From: Psococerastis gibbosa
Taxonomy: Eukaryota > Arthropoda > Insecta > Psocodea > Psocidae
NCBI GenBank assembly: GCA_963971405.1
Contig: OZ020487.1
Location: 17,023,344-17,087,343 of the forward strand
Length of the DNA: 64,000 nucleotides
Direction of reading: 5' to 3'
The translations under genes were made by a program, and so were the position numbers. The notes beneath the pieces are model-generated. The model worked only from the letters and a program-made list of their open reading frames with translations, ran no database searches and had not been told where the DNA came from. Below, piece after piece: positions 21,962 through 32,810 of this stretch; position 1 is the stretch's first letter; every line of letters begins with the position of its first letter.

Positions 21962-23802
21962 TTAGCCGTAATAACCATAAGCTCCATATGAATAAGAAGG
22001 ATAACCGTAGGAGTATGCATAAGGATATCCATATCCGTATGAAGATCCGTAGTATGATGGGTAGCCTCCGTAAAAGCTGCTGTAACCGCCGTAGGGGTAG
22101 GCGTATCCAAGCCCATAAGAACTCTCCCCCTTCAGATCAGACTTTGCTGCGCCCTCCGCTGCACGGGGGTGCTGAATCCTCACTGGGGCACCAGGGGCCG
22201 GTTGAGCTGCAGGTTGAGCATGGCAAGCTGCGATAAAGACCAGAACGACGGCAGCAAAGCACAGCTGTAAAATACAGGATACATTAACACGTTAACAGAC
22301 ACAACTACATTAGCAGTCGTATTAATGGGGCAGTGGGATGGGGCAATGCGGATTTCCGAGAGCGGAAATAGAAAAAATAATATTAAAATTGACTACTATT
22401 GCAGTAGTTTTATTCGATACACACTTTTTTCGTACCCCGGTGACACGCTAGGAACCACTAAAAATCAGGGCCTGTCCATTAACGGGTTGAGATAAAAAAA
22501 TCCCATGAGTCAGCTTCAATAAGCAGTAGAAGGGAAAACGGATGCCGGGCCGACCAAGAAAGCAATGGCTGGATAGCGTGTAGGAGGACCTCCACGAGCT
22601 GGAAGAGCGAGGTTGCCAGATGAGAGTATATTCGTATGTAACGGATGCAGGAAGATTTTCAAGGAGGCCGAGGCTCTAATGGGGCCGGTAAGCCCATGAG
22701 CCCATGATTTTTTTTTTTTTTAAGTAAACGCTTTCACAACCGGAACCGGCACTGGGTCTACTAAGAGTTGGAGAACCCCTCAAGAGGACACCCCAAGAGG
22801 ATTATTTTTGATTAAGGGATATTTTTTTAAATCTTAAACTTTCAAGTAGGCCTATTATGATCATTTCATTAATTTTAGTCATTCAAACATTTTATGCTCA
22901 TTTAATCATTTTATGCCTATTTTAAAAGTGGTATCAAACACCGGAACTATAAATTAATTTCTTTTGTTCTTTTGAAATACAAGATATCAGAGTAAAGACT
23001 GAAAAGTCGACGCCTGAAAACACCTCAAGACAACAACAACCGGAACCAGTCAGTAAAGCAGAATTATCCAGACTGTTGGGCCGTGGGTGACCTATTCACA
23101 TCAGATGTTTGTTCGGGTTGCGGCTGAATCTACATTTATTAGGTAAGAAGAAGAACACCTCGGATACCGTGCATGTTACCTATAATGTAGTTGGTGATGG
23201 CGGCACAGAATGAGGAAAAATATGGTTTTCCTTATTTATTTATAGCAAGTTAATGTTTTAATTTTTATAATGAACTATTGCCAAAATTCTATGCCTTCAT
23301 TCATCTGAGCATATCTCTCATGATCTCTGATAGAAAACCTAGTTTTCCTTCTTTTCTATTGTCACCATAGACATAGCGGCTATTAGCAAAAAGGATAAGG
23401 CTACTATAGGCTTGAACAATATTAGTATCCTGAGTTATTACAGCTTCATTAAGTTTAAAACTCAAAAGTGGAAGAATGATGGATAACTATAGGTACCTAC
23501 TTTTCACTTATTTTCGCTTTATTCGTCATTTCTTATACAGTGAATCTATATAACTTACTTTCCAAATTATCCAACCCTCACGGCCTCACAATTAGAATAA
23601 AATTGACGTTGCACCAGCATTTTTTACTGAACGAACCGAGAGCTTTTTATTATGAAAAAAATCTATAGGGCTATACGTATAACATGAATAATTATATATC
23701 CATGCAATGAGGTATACTAGGTATACTGTACTTAAGCTAGCTTGTACCTATTTGTAAAAAAAATATATAATTTTGGAAACTTACAACTTTTGTGTGAGAC
23801 AT
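21962..23802 (-). CDS. Gly/Tyr-rich secreted peptide 1, 106 aa
   Basis: Exon 1 is 23785-23802 (MSHTKV, donor GTT|GTAAGT). Exon 2 is 21962-22264 (acceptor GTATTTTACAG). They join in phase 0 to give the signal peptide MSHTKVLCFAAVVLVFIAAC. A short Ala/Pro/Gln linker (AQPAAQPAPGAPVRIQH) precedes the motif KSDLKGESSYGLGY at about 47-60. The rest is almost only Tyr, Gly, Ser, Pro and Ala in units such as YPYGGY and YGSSYGYGYP, ending YGYYG. TATAAAAC lies at 23863-23870 and AATAAA at 21915-21920. It is paralogous to the genes at 26323 and 31109 by motif, exon plan and promoter. Likely a structural cuticle or secreted-matrix peptide. A neuropeptide precursor is less likely, because dibasic sites are absent. 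Confidence 0.85.
22530..22700 (+). mobile_element. LINE ORF2 C-terminal fragment, degenerate
   Basis: Reads GRPRKQWLDSV, stop, EDLHELEERG, then a worn tail. This resembles the end of a non-LTR retrotransposon polyprotein. It lies in the intron of peptide gene 1 and has in-frame stops. Confidence 0.5.
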
Positions 23803-23862
23803 GATGCTTGTTGAGTTGATAAGCTATCAGAAGTGACTATAACATCTTTGCAAATATTCCCT

Positions 23863-23870
23863 GTTTTATA
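23863..23870 (-). promoter_or_regulatory. TATA box of Gly/Tyr peptide gene 1
   Basis: TATAAAAC on the minus strand, 61 bases upstream of the ATG. The next base is A, as in the two paralogues. Confidence 0.65.
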
Positions 23871-24670
23871 GTTCTTTGTTAAGGACGGCAGGATGTCGTC
23901 AGTTGGTAAGACATATTCACAATTAGCTAGCGTGTGGCCTAGAGGAAAATTATCAAGTCCCATGTAAAACTTTACAGGCCGCCTATGTGAAGAATTTTCT
24001 TTGTAGGCTCATCCTAGTGGAACAAGGCCAAGACCTCAGTCCTACCCTTTAGGGGTCATTGTCCGAGAAACGGAATTATATACACATATGTGATTTTTAC
24101 GCGTCGGCAAACGTAAGGTCAAGTTTAACCATCCGGTGCAATGAGATAGAGGTAGGAACAATTAAAAACAATAGAGCCAACTAAAGAGCGCGCGCACGCG
24201 ACGAATAATGTACAAACGAGGACATTTTATTAATTATACCTAGTTCTAAAAAAAACACACACACACAAATTAGCTGTAGCGTTTTTTAGATTGAAACCGG
24301 TTGGGTTTGGTAGCCCTTACTGCAGTCTTTTGGTTAATCGTAAACTTTGTTACTCCTTATTTTTGTAGCCTGACGTTTCACATTATATATATTACATAAA
24401 CATGTTATAGTATGTATACTATGTATCTATAGATACACCCTCCCTTAGTTCAGGTAGCTGCTGCATTGCCCCCGGACAAAGTCCTGTTTTTGATACTGTA
24501 TAAACCGAGTAAGGGGTATATCATTCGCCCAGTCACTTGTCAACACCTGTCACCTATAAGACCTGCTAGTGTTTGCACTTTCCAACAGGTTCTTGGTATT
24601 AATTCTCTATCATGCATACGCGATCACTAGCAATCGAACGTAGCAGCAGCAGGATGCACGATGTTCAGTT
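23871..24670. other. No gene seen
   Basis: Intergenic between divergently arranged peptide genes 1 and 2. There is a short (AC)n run near 24251-24266. Nothing else is recognised. Confidence 0.4.
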
Positions 24671-25068
24671 TGGCGGGGTTTCCACCGACCTCTCATTGCA
24701 GAATGCACATACGTTGACGTGGTAGCAGACATTCAAGACTTAGGCGGGGTTTCCACCTACCTCTCATTGCAGAATACAAATGAAATTGACGGAAATTTGA
24801 ATTTTTCTTTTTATAGAAATCTACTTAACATATCCCATGACGCCATTTCTTAATTTTAGTTTGTTTGTTTGTTTGTGATTTTACTCTATGATCATTGATC
24901 AATTTTAACTATGGCATAGAGTAAAACAAAAATTTCCGTCAATGTCATTTGCATCTCATCTCATTCTGCAATGAGAGGTCGGTGGAAACCCCGCCTTTAT
25001 TAATGATATCTGCTACCACGTCAACGTATGTGCATTCTGCAATGAGAGGTCGGTGGAAACCCCACCTA
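24671..25068. mobile_element. Family B foldback MITE
   Basis: Ends GGCGGGGTTTCCACCGACC and GGTCGGTGGAAACCCCACC, with the same 20-mer repeated inside as a nested inverted repeat around TGATCATTGATCA. The right flank is TAA. Confidence 0.75.
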
Positions 25069-25539
25069 AGTTCACTTTAACAAGCAAGTTGCAACAGGTC
25101 AGTCTTTCAACAAGTAATATGTTGATTGCTGAGACAGGGTAGCCGCTAGGTTGACGGTCAATTTTTGATGAAGCTATAAAAGAATTTACACTTCAACACT
25201 GGTTCAACGCTGTCATTTAGAGCTAAGACGCTACTTTTAAATTAGATTCTGATAATACAAAAGTATTATATAATTTTTAATTGACAGATATATTATACTT
25301 TATAATTATGGATATTTCCTTGTATAGGTATACTGTTTCTACGAAAAATTTCAATGCGACATAAATGATTTGCTAGCTGGTCTCTTAAACAGCATGGACA
25401 CCGCTGGCAATAGCCTAGTCCGCCTGTTGATTTTAAAGGACAAGTCAGCAGTAAAATCCCCGATTTTATAAAGCTATTAAGCCAGAGATTTCAAAACATT
25501 CTGCACTTAAAATTAATTTAATTTTCGTTCCACAGGCAT

Positions 25540-25660
25540 GTTGCAATATTTGGGCATGTTGCTGACCACAACATCCCAAATAGAGCAGTGGTCATGAGAG
25601 AGTTTCCTCGGCCTATGCTCAGGCCTAGACCCTTATTGGGCTGTCGTGCCACGGAGCTTT
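25540..25660 (+). repeat. Family H dispersed repeat
   Basis: GGGCATGTTGCTGACCACAA, CATCCCAAATAGAGCAGTGG and GGCTGTCGTGCCACGGAGC. The copy at 40260-40400 is the reverse complement of the same region. Confidence 0.6.
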
Positions 25661-25794
25661 TTAATTTTTGTTCCACAGGCATGAGAAATATAATAATTGT
25701 GATAATAAAGATATATATAGATATAGATAGTAATATAAAAATTTTCATCCATTTATCATATGATGGCTGGGACATATCGTAAGAATTGAAAAAG

Positions 25795-25995
25795 ACCGAA
25801 TGCCCATCAAAATTTACAAGGAAAGCATAACGGGAAGACATTCAGGAAACCACTGGAAAAACGAATTAGAACCCGACCTCCGCTATTTGGGAATCCATGG
25901 AAGGAGGAGCGTTGTACTAACTAAGAATGACTGGAGGAGTGTTCTTGAACAGGTCAAAGGTCAGGCTGTGCCAGAAGAACAAGAAGAAGAAAAAC
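25795..25995 (+). mobile_element. LINE ORF2 C-terminal fragment
   Basis: An open frame reads GNHWKNELEPDLRYLGIHGR then DWRSVLEQVKGQAVPEE. Trp-x-x-x-Leu-x-x-Asp-Leu-x-x-Leu-Gly followed by Trp-Arg is the usual pattern at the end of a LINE ORF2. No upstream RT is present. Confidence 0.55.
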
Positions 25996-26250
25996 TAGTA
26001 GAAGGACTAGTACAGTTCAATAGCAAAGTATTTTGTTTTTGACATTTTTATATCATTTTTGTGGGGAAAGAACGCATTTTGTTCCTTCCTATATCCTAGA
26101 AAAAAAAATCTTCATCATATTCATAGCAACCAACGAGCCAAGTCCGAAAGATCTACAAAAAGCTGCTATGTACATCAATCATACCACTTGAGCCAAGCTA
26201 ATAACATAGATCTATGAGGAGGCTTCCTGTCGTCCTTAGTTCCATCAAGT

Positions 26251-26258
26251 TATAAAAC
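26251..26258 (+). promoter_or_regulatory. TATA box of Gly/Tyr peptide gene 2
   Basis: TATAAAAC, 72 bases before the ATG. TCATAGTT about 29 bases downstream is a possible initiator. Confidence 0.65.
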
Positions 26259-26322
26259 AATGCCTACTGGAGTTTGAGTCATAGTTGATTCGAGTCATCA
26301 GCCAACAAACTATCGTCTCAAA

Positions 26323-26355
26323 ATGCATGCGGCTGTAAGTTTAAATTTTTGTTGC

Positions 26356-26401
<46 letters not shown>

Positions 26402-27994
26402 CTTTTATGGTATAGGCTACCTAAAACTATGGCCGGATTGTTTTTAAATTATTTTCAGTTGTTGGACACATATTGAAGAATCCTTTTTGCTATTGCAATT
26501 GTATAGGTACAAAGTCGACGATTAATTGTTAAATAACAACCAGACAAATAAATAACTTAAATAACTACCTATAGTGCTAATATGGCTTAAGTCCATTCTT
26601 TGCCTCTATTCATTGCTTTCCTAGAAGAAAAGCTTTGTGATGGCCGAAATTTTCGATTCCGATTTCAACGTATTTACACATTCCGGGAACCAAAAACTTG
26701 GTTTTTATGAAATATCTGTCTGTTCATCCATTTGCGGGCAAATTACTCGGTGGATTTGGATGCAATTTGGTGTGTTGGTTCAATAAAATCCTATCTCGGG
26801 ATCTTTCTAATATTTTGGGCTACATAAGTAGATATATACAATTGCAATTTAATTACAATTGGAAGGAGGGTCCGAAGGATTTCCCTTGCTGGGCTCCTCT
26901 TATAAAATAATTTGATCATTGATCTTTATGTAGCTCTAGACCTACCAACGCATCAGACTACCTTAGGACCTTAAACTAGTTTACGATACAATACGAACAA
27001 AACGAAATGGGATGAAATCTATTTTCAACATCTATCGACTTCGATGGCCAGGTGGTAACGTGCTTGCGCTTATGCGAGTCTTTACACGCCATGCAATCGG
27101 CGACATGTCGTACTCATCACGGGTAATAACCTACAGAGGCGACTGAAAAGGTCAATCGGATACATTCATTAAATTATTTGTATGCGTTTAATCTTTTTAA
27201 TAAAAAAAATAATAATAATAAAATATATATTTGTGCAATTATGTAGAATTGCAATACACTAGTACCATGTACAATAATTGTGCATGATAATTATTATTAT
27301 GTAATTATTACAGTACTGTAATACTAATATGCAAAGAAAGTGTTAATTAACTAGCCTAAAAATTATAATGTATGCAATGCAAATAGGGATATGAATCTGA
27401 ATTGAACAACAGATCGAGATTGATCAAAAGTACCAGTCTTAGTTCACTCGAACATGCTTTCCTATTTATCGACTAGTACCGAGATAGATATTGTGAATAT
27501 TAATTACTAAGTTTTAATTAATTAAGCTATTCCAGTCGTTGCCCCGATTCAATAAAAGAGTTCAAGCGATTCAGCTGTGTCGAAACCGCCGGTAGAAAGT
27601 AAGCCCAGTTCTCTGTCCTGACTCACCCGGCAAATGCGAGACGAGAGAAGATATGTAGTCTTACAAATACCACGAAGGTTAATAGAACAAAATTTTTTTA
27701 CAGGCTTTTCTGACTATAGTCGCAGTGGCCCTGCTTGTTGGCGCAGTAGACGCCTTTCCCAGCCCCCAGTCGCAAGCCTCTTCTACAACTGCTGTAGATC
27801 TTCAGCCTGCTGGGAAAAATGATCTTCAAGCTCAGAACTCCATAGGCTATGGCTACGGTTACGGTCCCTATGGGGGTCCATGGGGTAGCTACGGTTATCC
27901 CTACGGGGGTTACGGGGGTTGGGGTTACCCTTATGGCTACTCGTACGGATCCCCTTACGGGTATGGTGGCTGGGGGTACGGTTACTATAGATGA
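26323..27994 (+). CDS. Gly/Tyr-rich secreted peptide 2, 100 aa
   Basis: Exon 1 is 26323-26334 (MHAA, donor GCT|GTAAGT). Exon 2 is 27704-27994 (acceptor TTTTTTTACAG). They join in phase 0 to give MHAAAFLTIVAVALLVGAVD, a signal peptide. After a Ser/Gln linker comes KNDLQAQNSIGYGYGYG at about 41-57, the counterpart of the KSDLKGES and KNDLKGEN motifs in the two paralogues. The C-terminal half is Gly, Tyr, Trp and Pro (YGGPWGSYGYPYGGYGGW), ending YGYYR. AATAAA lies at 28065-28070. The intron holds a (TTG)n run 12 bases past the donor, a family A copy and a SINE-D. Probably a cuticle or secreted-matrix component. No catalytic domain is seen. Confidence 0.88.
26347..26402 (+). repeat. (TTG)n microsatellite
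   Basis: About 18 TTG units with one TTC-type break at each end, just inside the first intron of peptide gene 2. Confidence 0.9.
26611..26905 (+). repeat. Family A copy, 3' truncated
   Basis: Starts ATTGCTTTCCTAGAAG and keeps GATGGCCGAAATTTTCGATTC and a short CTGTCTGTTC run, then diverges. In the intron of peptide gene 2. Confidence 0.65.
27031..27225 (+). mobile_element. SINE-D copy
   Basis: Close match to 18262-18460: CGATGGCCAGGTGGTAACG, CCATGCAATCGGCGACATG and GGATACATTCATTAAATTA, with an A-rich (AAT)n tail. Confidence 0.75.
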
Positions 27995-28385
27995 AACATT
28001 TTATGCTTGTCATTTACTCTGCAATCTGTGATATTAAAATTATAATAACTTCTAGATAAAGTAAAATAAAGTTTTATGTTTCTCTACCCGTATAAATACT
28101 TATAAAACCTATTGTAGGCTACCTACTATTCACCGGTCCTGGTAAACCCAAATTCCCAAGGAACCTTTTCGGATGCTAGACTACCGCAGTCTTCTTATAC
28201 TGGTCCATTCAATCCGCTGGCCAGTGAACAGACGCTAATAATCCACGATAGTATGTCATTGAAACAATATAAAAAGTTAATAAACTCAGTGTTCCGCTTA
28301 TGCAAGTTTTCGAGCAAACAAAGTGTTCCGAATGTCATCATATCGTGGTTGGGTTGGATATTACTAGGTTTATCGTAAGCTAATT

Positions 28386-28575
28386 GTCAGGACATGTAGA
28401 TTAGTGGTAAGGACTCGGACTTTCGCACGCGAGATTGTTGGTTCGAGTCCCAAACATGATACATTTTCTGGCCATGCTTCGGAGGGCATGTAAAGCAGGT
28501 GGTCCCGGGCCTTCCTTGTTGAGTGTGAGGGCTTCTTAGCCCTTATAACTCCGCTAGGTTGGCTTAGTAATAAAA
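28386..28575 (+). mobile_element. SINE-C copy
   Basis: GTAGATTAGTGGTAAGGACTC head, GGTTCGAGTCC B box, GGCCATGCTTCGGAGGGC and CCGCTAGGTTGGCTTAGTAA tail. Downstream of peptide gene 2. Confidence 0.75.
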
Positions 28576-28974
28576 CAAAATGTCATTTTATTTTTATTTT
28601 ATTGAATTATTGTCAATTATCAAACCATGGTGACCATTGAGGCACATCAATGTATTGACCGTTATAGCCCACCGTACTCAATTCAAACTCACCATAAATA
28701 TATATATAAATAAATATAAGAAGGCTTCGACGCCGTTGATGTCGAGGAAGAAGAGGAACTTAATTTAACTGGCAGCAGTTACGAATGATTGAATCAATTA
28801 ATCAATCAATCGTAATGTTGATAACCGTATTTGGTGGTGAATAGGGTCATGGTGGTGAATTAAGTCAAATATTGGTACCGTAAGAAGCACACTCACACCT
28901 ACAACACGAGACAACGGGGATACCTTGTAAGGCCAGCGCCACGCACAGCCAAGTGTGAGTGACTGGATTCTATA

Positions 28975-29222
28975 CTACAAGGTTTCGTCTACCTTAGAAA
29001 ACTCCCGATTGAACTGAGAGCGGCGAGAAATGCTTCAAACTTCCCTAAATTGCTTAGAAACCATCTCTTAGAGAAAGCTTTTTAAACTGTCACTGAGGCA
29101 CTAACACAATGACAATGACAGAACTACGGTACCTGATTTTGACGATACTCAGACGATTTTATCCTATACTTTACATGTATTGTATAATTTAAAGGAAATA
29201 TATATTGTATTGTATTGTATAC
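28975..29222 (+). mobile_element. LINE ORF2 C-terminal fragment with (TATTG)n tail
   Basis: Reads LRKLPIELRAARNASNFPKL then LRNHLLEKAF and a stop. This is the LP...F...L..HLL pattern at the end of many LINE proteins. An AT-rich 3' UTR and a TATTG repeat (about 29199-29222) end the insertion. It is 5' truncated. Confidence 0.65.
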
Positions 29223-29239
29223 TGCAATTTGTTTAATTA

Positions 29240-29345
29240 CAAAGACTTTCACGGCCGGAGTTACGTGATTAAGCTGTGTAATCTAGGATGATAGGCCGTG
29301 GTCGTTAGGAAAGAGTAATTCCAATGTTTCGTTAACATCTGCTGT
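29240..29345 (-). mobile_element. Penelope-like element fragment
   Basis: Reverse counterpart of 12128-12291: CTTTCACGGCCGGAGTTACG, ATAGGCCGTGGTCG and AATGTTTCGTTAACATCTGC, giving on the minus strand a CTGAaaATG...CGAAAC frame. Confidence 0.5.
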
Positions 29346-29964
29346 TACCATTTTCAGTGGAACCGCGTAGACTTCTAATATTGTACTCGTATCTAGGAGA
29401 CTCAGCTGCAATAGTTACAACAGTCTTCAAAAGACTCTAAAAGCTTTGTGGCTGTGGGTACATGTACATATATATTACTCTTGTCAAAACAAGTCAGTCC
29501 TTGCGATGTTTGTTAGAACTTATTGGGGCCAAGTTAAACAAAATTCTGAATCACACACAATACGTTGCAAACAACCTTTTTTTAATTTCTATTTGAAGTA
29601 GTGTAAGGCATGTTCAAGCCACAATCTCATTAAAAAACAGCCTATTAAGATTGCTGACCAGGGGGGGGGGGTAGATTCTTTCAGGGTGAGCAAGATTAGA
29701 AAATGGTACCCCTTTTCGAAAAATATAAAGCAATTACTTCATTCCAGCCTAGAATTTCTAGGGCTGCAGTACATACTGCGCATAATGCATGTAAATGAAG
29801 GCAGTGCGATGAGAGGAAGTCAAGGGGTTCCATAAAATAAACATTGTTTTTTCCCCTCATATACCCCCTCCTTTATTACCTACCTCCCTTCCTTCCCCCC
29901 CCCCTTTTTATATCCCATATAATGTAAGTTAAATATGACTATGTATACTGCTATTATGTTATGG

Positions 29965-30113
29965 TTAGGGGGGTATTCCACATACGTACAACGTCAATGA
30001 AATTTATGAAATTGATGGTGGCAGCAGACATTTTTACATACTAAAAATTCTGCTGCCACCATCAATTTCATAATTTTCATTGACGTTGTACGTATGTGGA
30101 ATGGGGGCCTTAA
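29965..30113. mobile_element. Short foldback related to family B
   Basis: TTAGGGGGGTATTCCACATA at the left faces TATGTGGAATGGGGGCCTTA at the right. The arms run about 60 bases (ACGTACAACGTCAATGAAA and its inverse) around TACATACT. TTA flanks both sides. Confidence 0.75.
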
Positions 30114-30535
30114 CATGAAAAAAAGACTTTATAGTCTTTTTGTTCACCAATTGTATTGCAATAAGGTCGTTATTCATTCATTCATTCATTAATTCTTCAA
30201 GGCAAATGTATTAGTCTGGCTGAGGGAGGCCTACCTTATTTTATTTATTTTTAATAATTTAACCTAGTGATGCAGTGCCTAAACAGTTTATACGCAGGTA
30301 TTACAGAACAGTCGCGAATTAAAGACGGAAACTTGAGGGCGCGTTGAAAATTTGTTTTGCGTCCTGAAAGGGTCAGTCACCCGCTATATGCCAAGAAGAG
30401 GATAGTTATTTTATGTGGTTACTATAAAACTAAATGAATCTCATTTAATGTAGGTACCCAATACCCGTTTTCGGTACCGTGAAAGCTCTTTTAACTTCTC
30501 TTCCCACTAATTTTATAATCCATTTGAAATCGCAG

Positions 30536-30616
30536 AAAATAATTTCTCCCAGATCGCCTACTGGCACCTCTGTAGATTCGGAGCGTGAAGCGGCCACTTC
30601 ATCATCTCTTAGCACG
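30536..30616 (+). CDS. Possible isolated internal exon (81 bp)
   Basis: Lies between TTTGAAATCGCAG and GTACGCC, is open in phase 0, and reads IISPRSPTGTSVDSEREAAT then SSSLST. The Ser/Pro/acidic composition is unlike the surrounding AT-rich DNA. No partner exon was found within the window, so it would have to belong to a gene with very large introns enclosing the peptide cluster, or be chance. Confidence 0.25.
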
Positions 30617-31108
30617 GTACGCCCCTGCTGGCGAATATATTTGCTGCTCCTTCAAAAGTATATGCAATTTGTAATTTGTAAACAATGTATGTGTAATTTC
30701 TTTACAAACAATTAATTGTCATGCCATCACATTTGGGGAAAAGAGAAAAACTTTTCTTCCAGTGAGGCAGACATGAACCTAAGTGCGCAGGAAATTTTAT
30801 ACCAAGCCAATGGTATAGTATAAAATAGTTCAGATGAAAAAATAAAATGAAAAATGTAGAAATACCTAGCAGCTCTGCATCGAGTTCACTGTAGGAGTGA
30901 CGGTCACGAGTTTACTAAAGAAAACATATTTACCAATCTATACGCCTTAGCAATACCACAGATAAAATAAGGTATAATAATAGGAAGAAAAATTCGAATA
31001 CAGCTCGCTTGTGGATGATAAACTTGATTTATTATACGGCATCATTTTAACATTTCAAATGATTTATTTACAATGATATGATAATTCAACACCAGCATCT
31101 TTTGATTT

Positions 31109-32733
31109 CTATCTGTAGAAGCCATATCCACCCCAGTGTCCATAGGGATAAGCATGGGCGTAGCCGTATGGGTACCCGTAACCGTGCCCCCAGTCTCCTC
31201 CCCATCCCCCTCCATAGAGTCCACCCCAGCCGCCTGCGCCGTAGCCCCAGCCTCCCCACGGTCCGCCCCAGGCGTAGCCCAAGCCTGCAGAGTTCTCGCC
31301 CTTCAGGTCATTCTTCGCAGACACCGCCTGCTGAGGTCGGGGAGCTGCTCCCTGCGGTTGAGGTCCAGGAAAAGCCATGGCAAGGGCCAATACAGCAAGG
31401 AACACCGTGACGAGTAGCAACTGCAAAAGTAAAAGAAATCTTCTGTTAGTGCAAAGAATCAGATTCGCTACCATACTTGGTTCTTCTTCTTCTTTAAGGG
31501 TATCTTCTATTGATCATCATGGCAATCATCATAGCTTGCAGACTGCTGCTCCAAGAAGCCAAAAGGGAAGTCATGCTCTTCCCAAACCACTGCTTCAAGT
31601 TTTTCATCCAGGATGTACTTCTTCTGCCGGAAGCCTTCAGTCCTTCTATCTTCCCTATTGTACAAATTCCAGCACAACATGAAAAAATTCCAATAGATGT
31701 TATTTCATTACTGTAGACATACTTTGGAATTTTGCATAATGCATAATACTGCACTTCAGATCAATCCAGTACAGTAGTTTTTTGGGGGAGGAGGAACAAC
31801 GAAATTTATTAGGCTCACCGGGGAAATGAGGAATCGATAGTTAATTTACATGGAAACACAAAGACAACCCGATCAAGGATTCCTACCATATTGAAGAAGG
31901 GGGGGGGGAGGCTCCAGACAAAAGAGCCCGCGGGGAAAACTTGACAAAAGAGACGCCTAAGTATCGTTGGGCATTTTATATTCATATTTACCGTACCTAA
32001 AATGCGCTGCATCACTTTAAAGCTGCTGAACTTTCAAATTCTCCTCACAGAATATTAGACTGATTTTTATTTATTTTTCTAATTAGGTACCTACGTTTGG
32101 GCTTTGAATTTGGCAATCGTAACAAACAATGAGCCATTGTAGTGAGACCCCGCCGGGATTTTTTTTGCTGAAAGTAAGTATGGGAGTAAAACTGTCGGAC
32201 ATTAGTATTTCTAGATATTGTTTTCCAGAAAATGTGCTGAAACGGCAGCAGTGACGGGGAGGGTTTTATTCCCAAAATTTAAAACACACTCACTCAGAAA
32301 CAAAAACCCAGGGATTGATAAAGTCAACTGCAGCCTGATCGAGGCGATTATAATACCGGTATTTATTTAATCCCCTGGTAGTAAAAATGTAAACAAGATA
32401 ATTTTGTAATGGAAAGTGCTATTCGAAATTTGTTTGTTTACAGTTATAATCCTAGGGTATTTATTTAACCCCGGTATTATAATCGCCTCGATCAGGCTGC
32501 TGAAAGTACCTACACTTGTAATAAATTTCACATTAATTTTATTTTAGCATTGGATATGACTCTTATAGGCCTATTATTATTTTGTTAATTCCGCCCCCCC
32601 CCCCTTCTTGGTTACGGGCCTGTTTTAGATGTTACGATAAATCCTTACAGTATACCTAATACGAAATAGGCTAGATATGCTGTTGTTTAAACTTAATGTG
32701 AATATTATTATACAAACTTACCAACTTGGACAT
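31109..32733 (-). CDS. Gly/Tyr/Trp-rich secreted peptide 3, 107 aa
   Basis: Exon 1 is 32722-32733 (MSKL, donor TTG|GTAAGT). Exon 2 is 31109-31420 (acceptor TTACTTTTGCAG). They join in phase 0 to give MSKLLLLVTVFLAVLALAMA. A Pro/Gln/Ala linker precedes KNDLKGENSAGLGYAWGG at about 42-59. The remainder is Gly, Trp and Tyr with a central Trp-Gly-Gly run (WGGLYGGGWGGDWGHGYG), ending GHWGGYGFYR. TATAAAAC lies at 32803-32810, TCAGTT about 35 bases on is an arthropod-type initiator, and AATAAA is at 31063-31068. An in-frame ATG upstream of the acceptor would give a longer unspliced leader, but the spliced form matches both paralogues. Probably a structural cuticle or matrix peptide. Confidence 0.87.
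31494..31690 (-). mobile_element. LINE ORF2 C-terminal fragment
   Basis: Minus frame reads GRRSTSWMKNLKQWFGKSMT then SLLASWSSSLQAMMIAMM. The arrangement R-R-x-S-W-x-x-N-L-x-x-W-F ... A-M-M-I is the typical end of one LINE clade. A sister copy is at 51258-51460. In the intron of peptide gene 3. Confidence 0.7.
32330..32500. mobile_element. Foldback element in the intron of peptide gene 3
   Basis: Left end GCAGCCTGATCGAGGCGATT is the exact inverse of the right end AATCGCCTCGATCAGGCTGC. The arms run on for about 45 bases through TATAATACCGG. The centre is AT-rich and contains GTAATGGAAAGTGC, also found in the spacer near 3020. Confidence 0.8.
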
Positions 32734-32802
32734 TTTGACTTTCTTTAATGGTGGACAGTTGAAACTTTAAACTGACTATGATTGATATCCAAACATAACA
32801 AT

Positions 32803-32810
32803 GTTTTATA
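32803..32810 (-). promoter_or_regulatory. TATA box of Gly/Tyr peptide gene 3
   Basis: TATAAAAC on the minus strand, followed by ATTG, 70 bases upstream of the ATG. Same octamer as in genes 1 and 2. Confidence 0.65.

Noticed and set aside
26339-26402. TTG repeat as a coding poly-amino-acid run
   Set aside because: It begins after a perfect donor GTAAGT and lies inside an intron.
26698-26910. 70-codon frame in the intron of peptide gene 2
   Set aside because: Part of a truncated family A repeat.
31421-31474. In-frame ATG upstream of exon 2 of peptide gene 3
   Set aside because: It lies before a good acceptor. The paralogues start with a 4-6 codon exon after a TATAAAAC box, and such an exon exists at 32722-32733.
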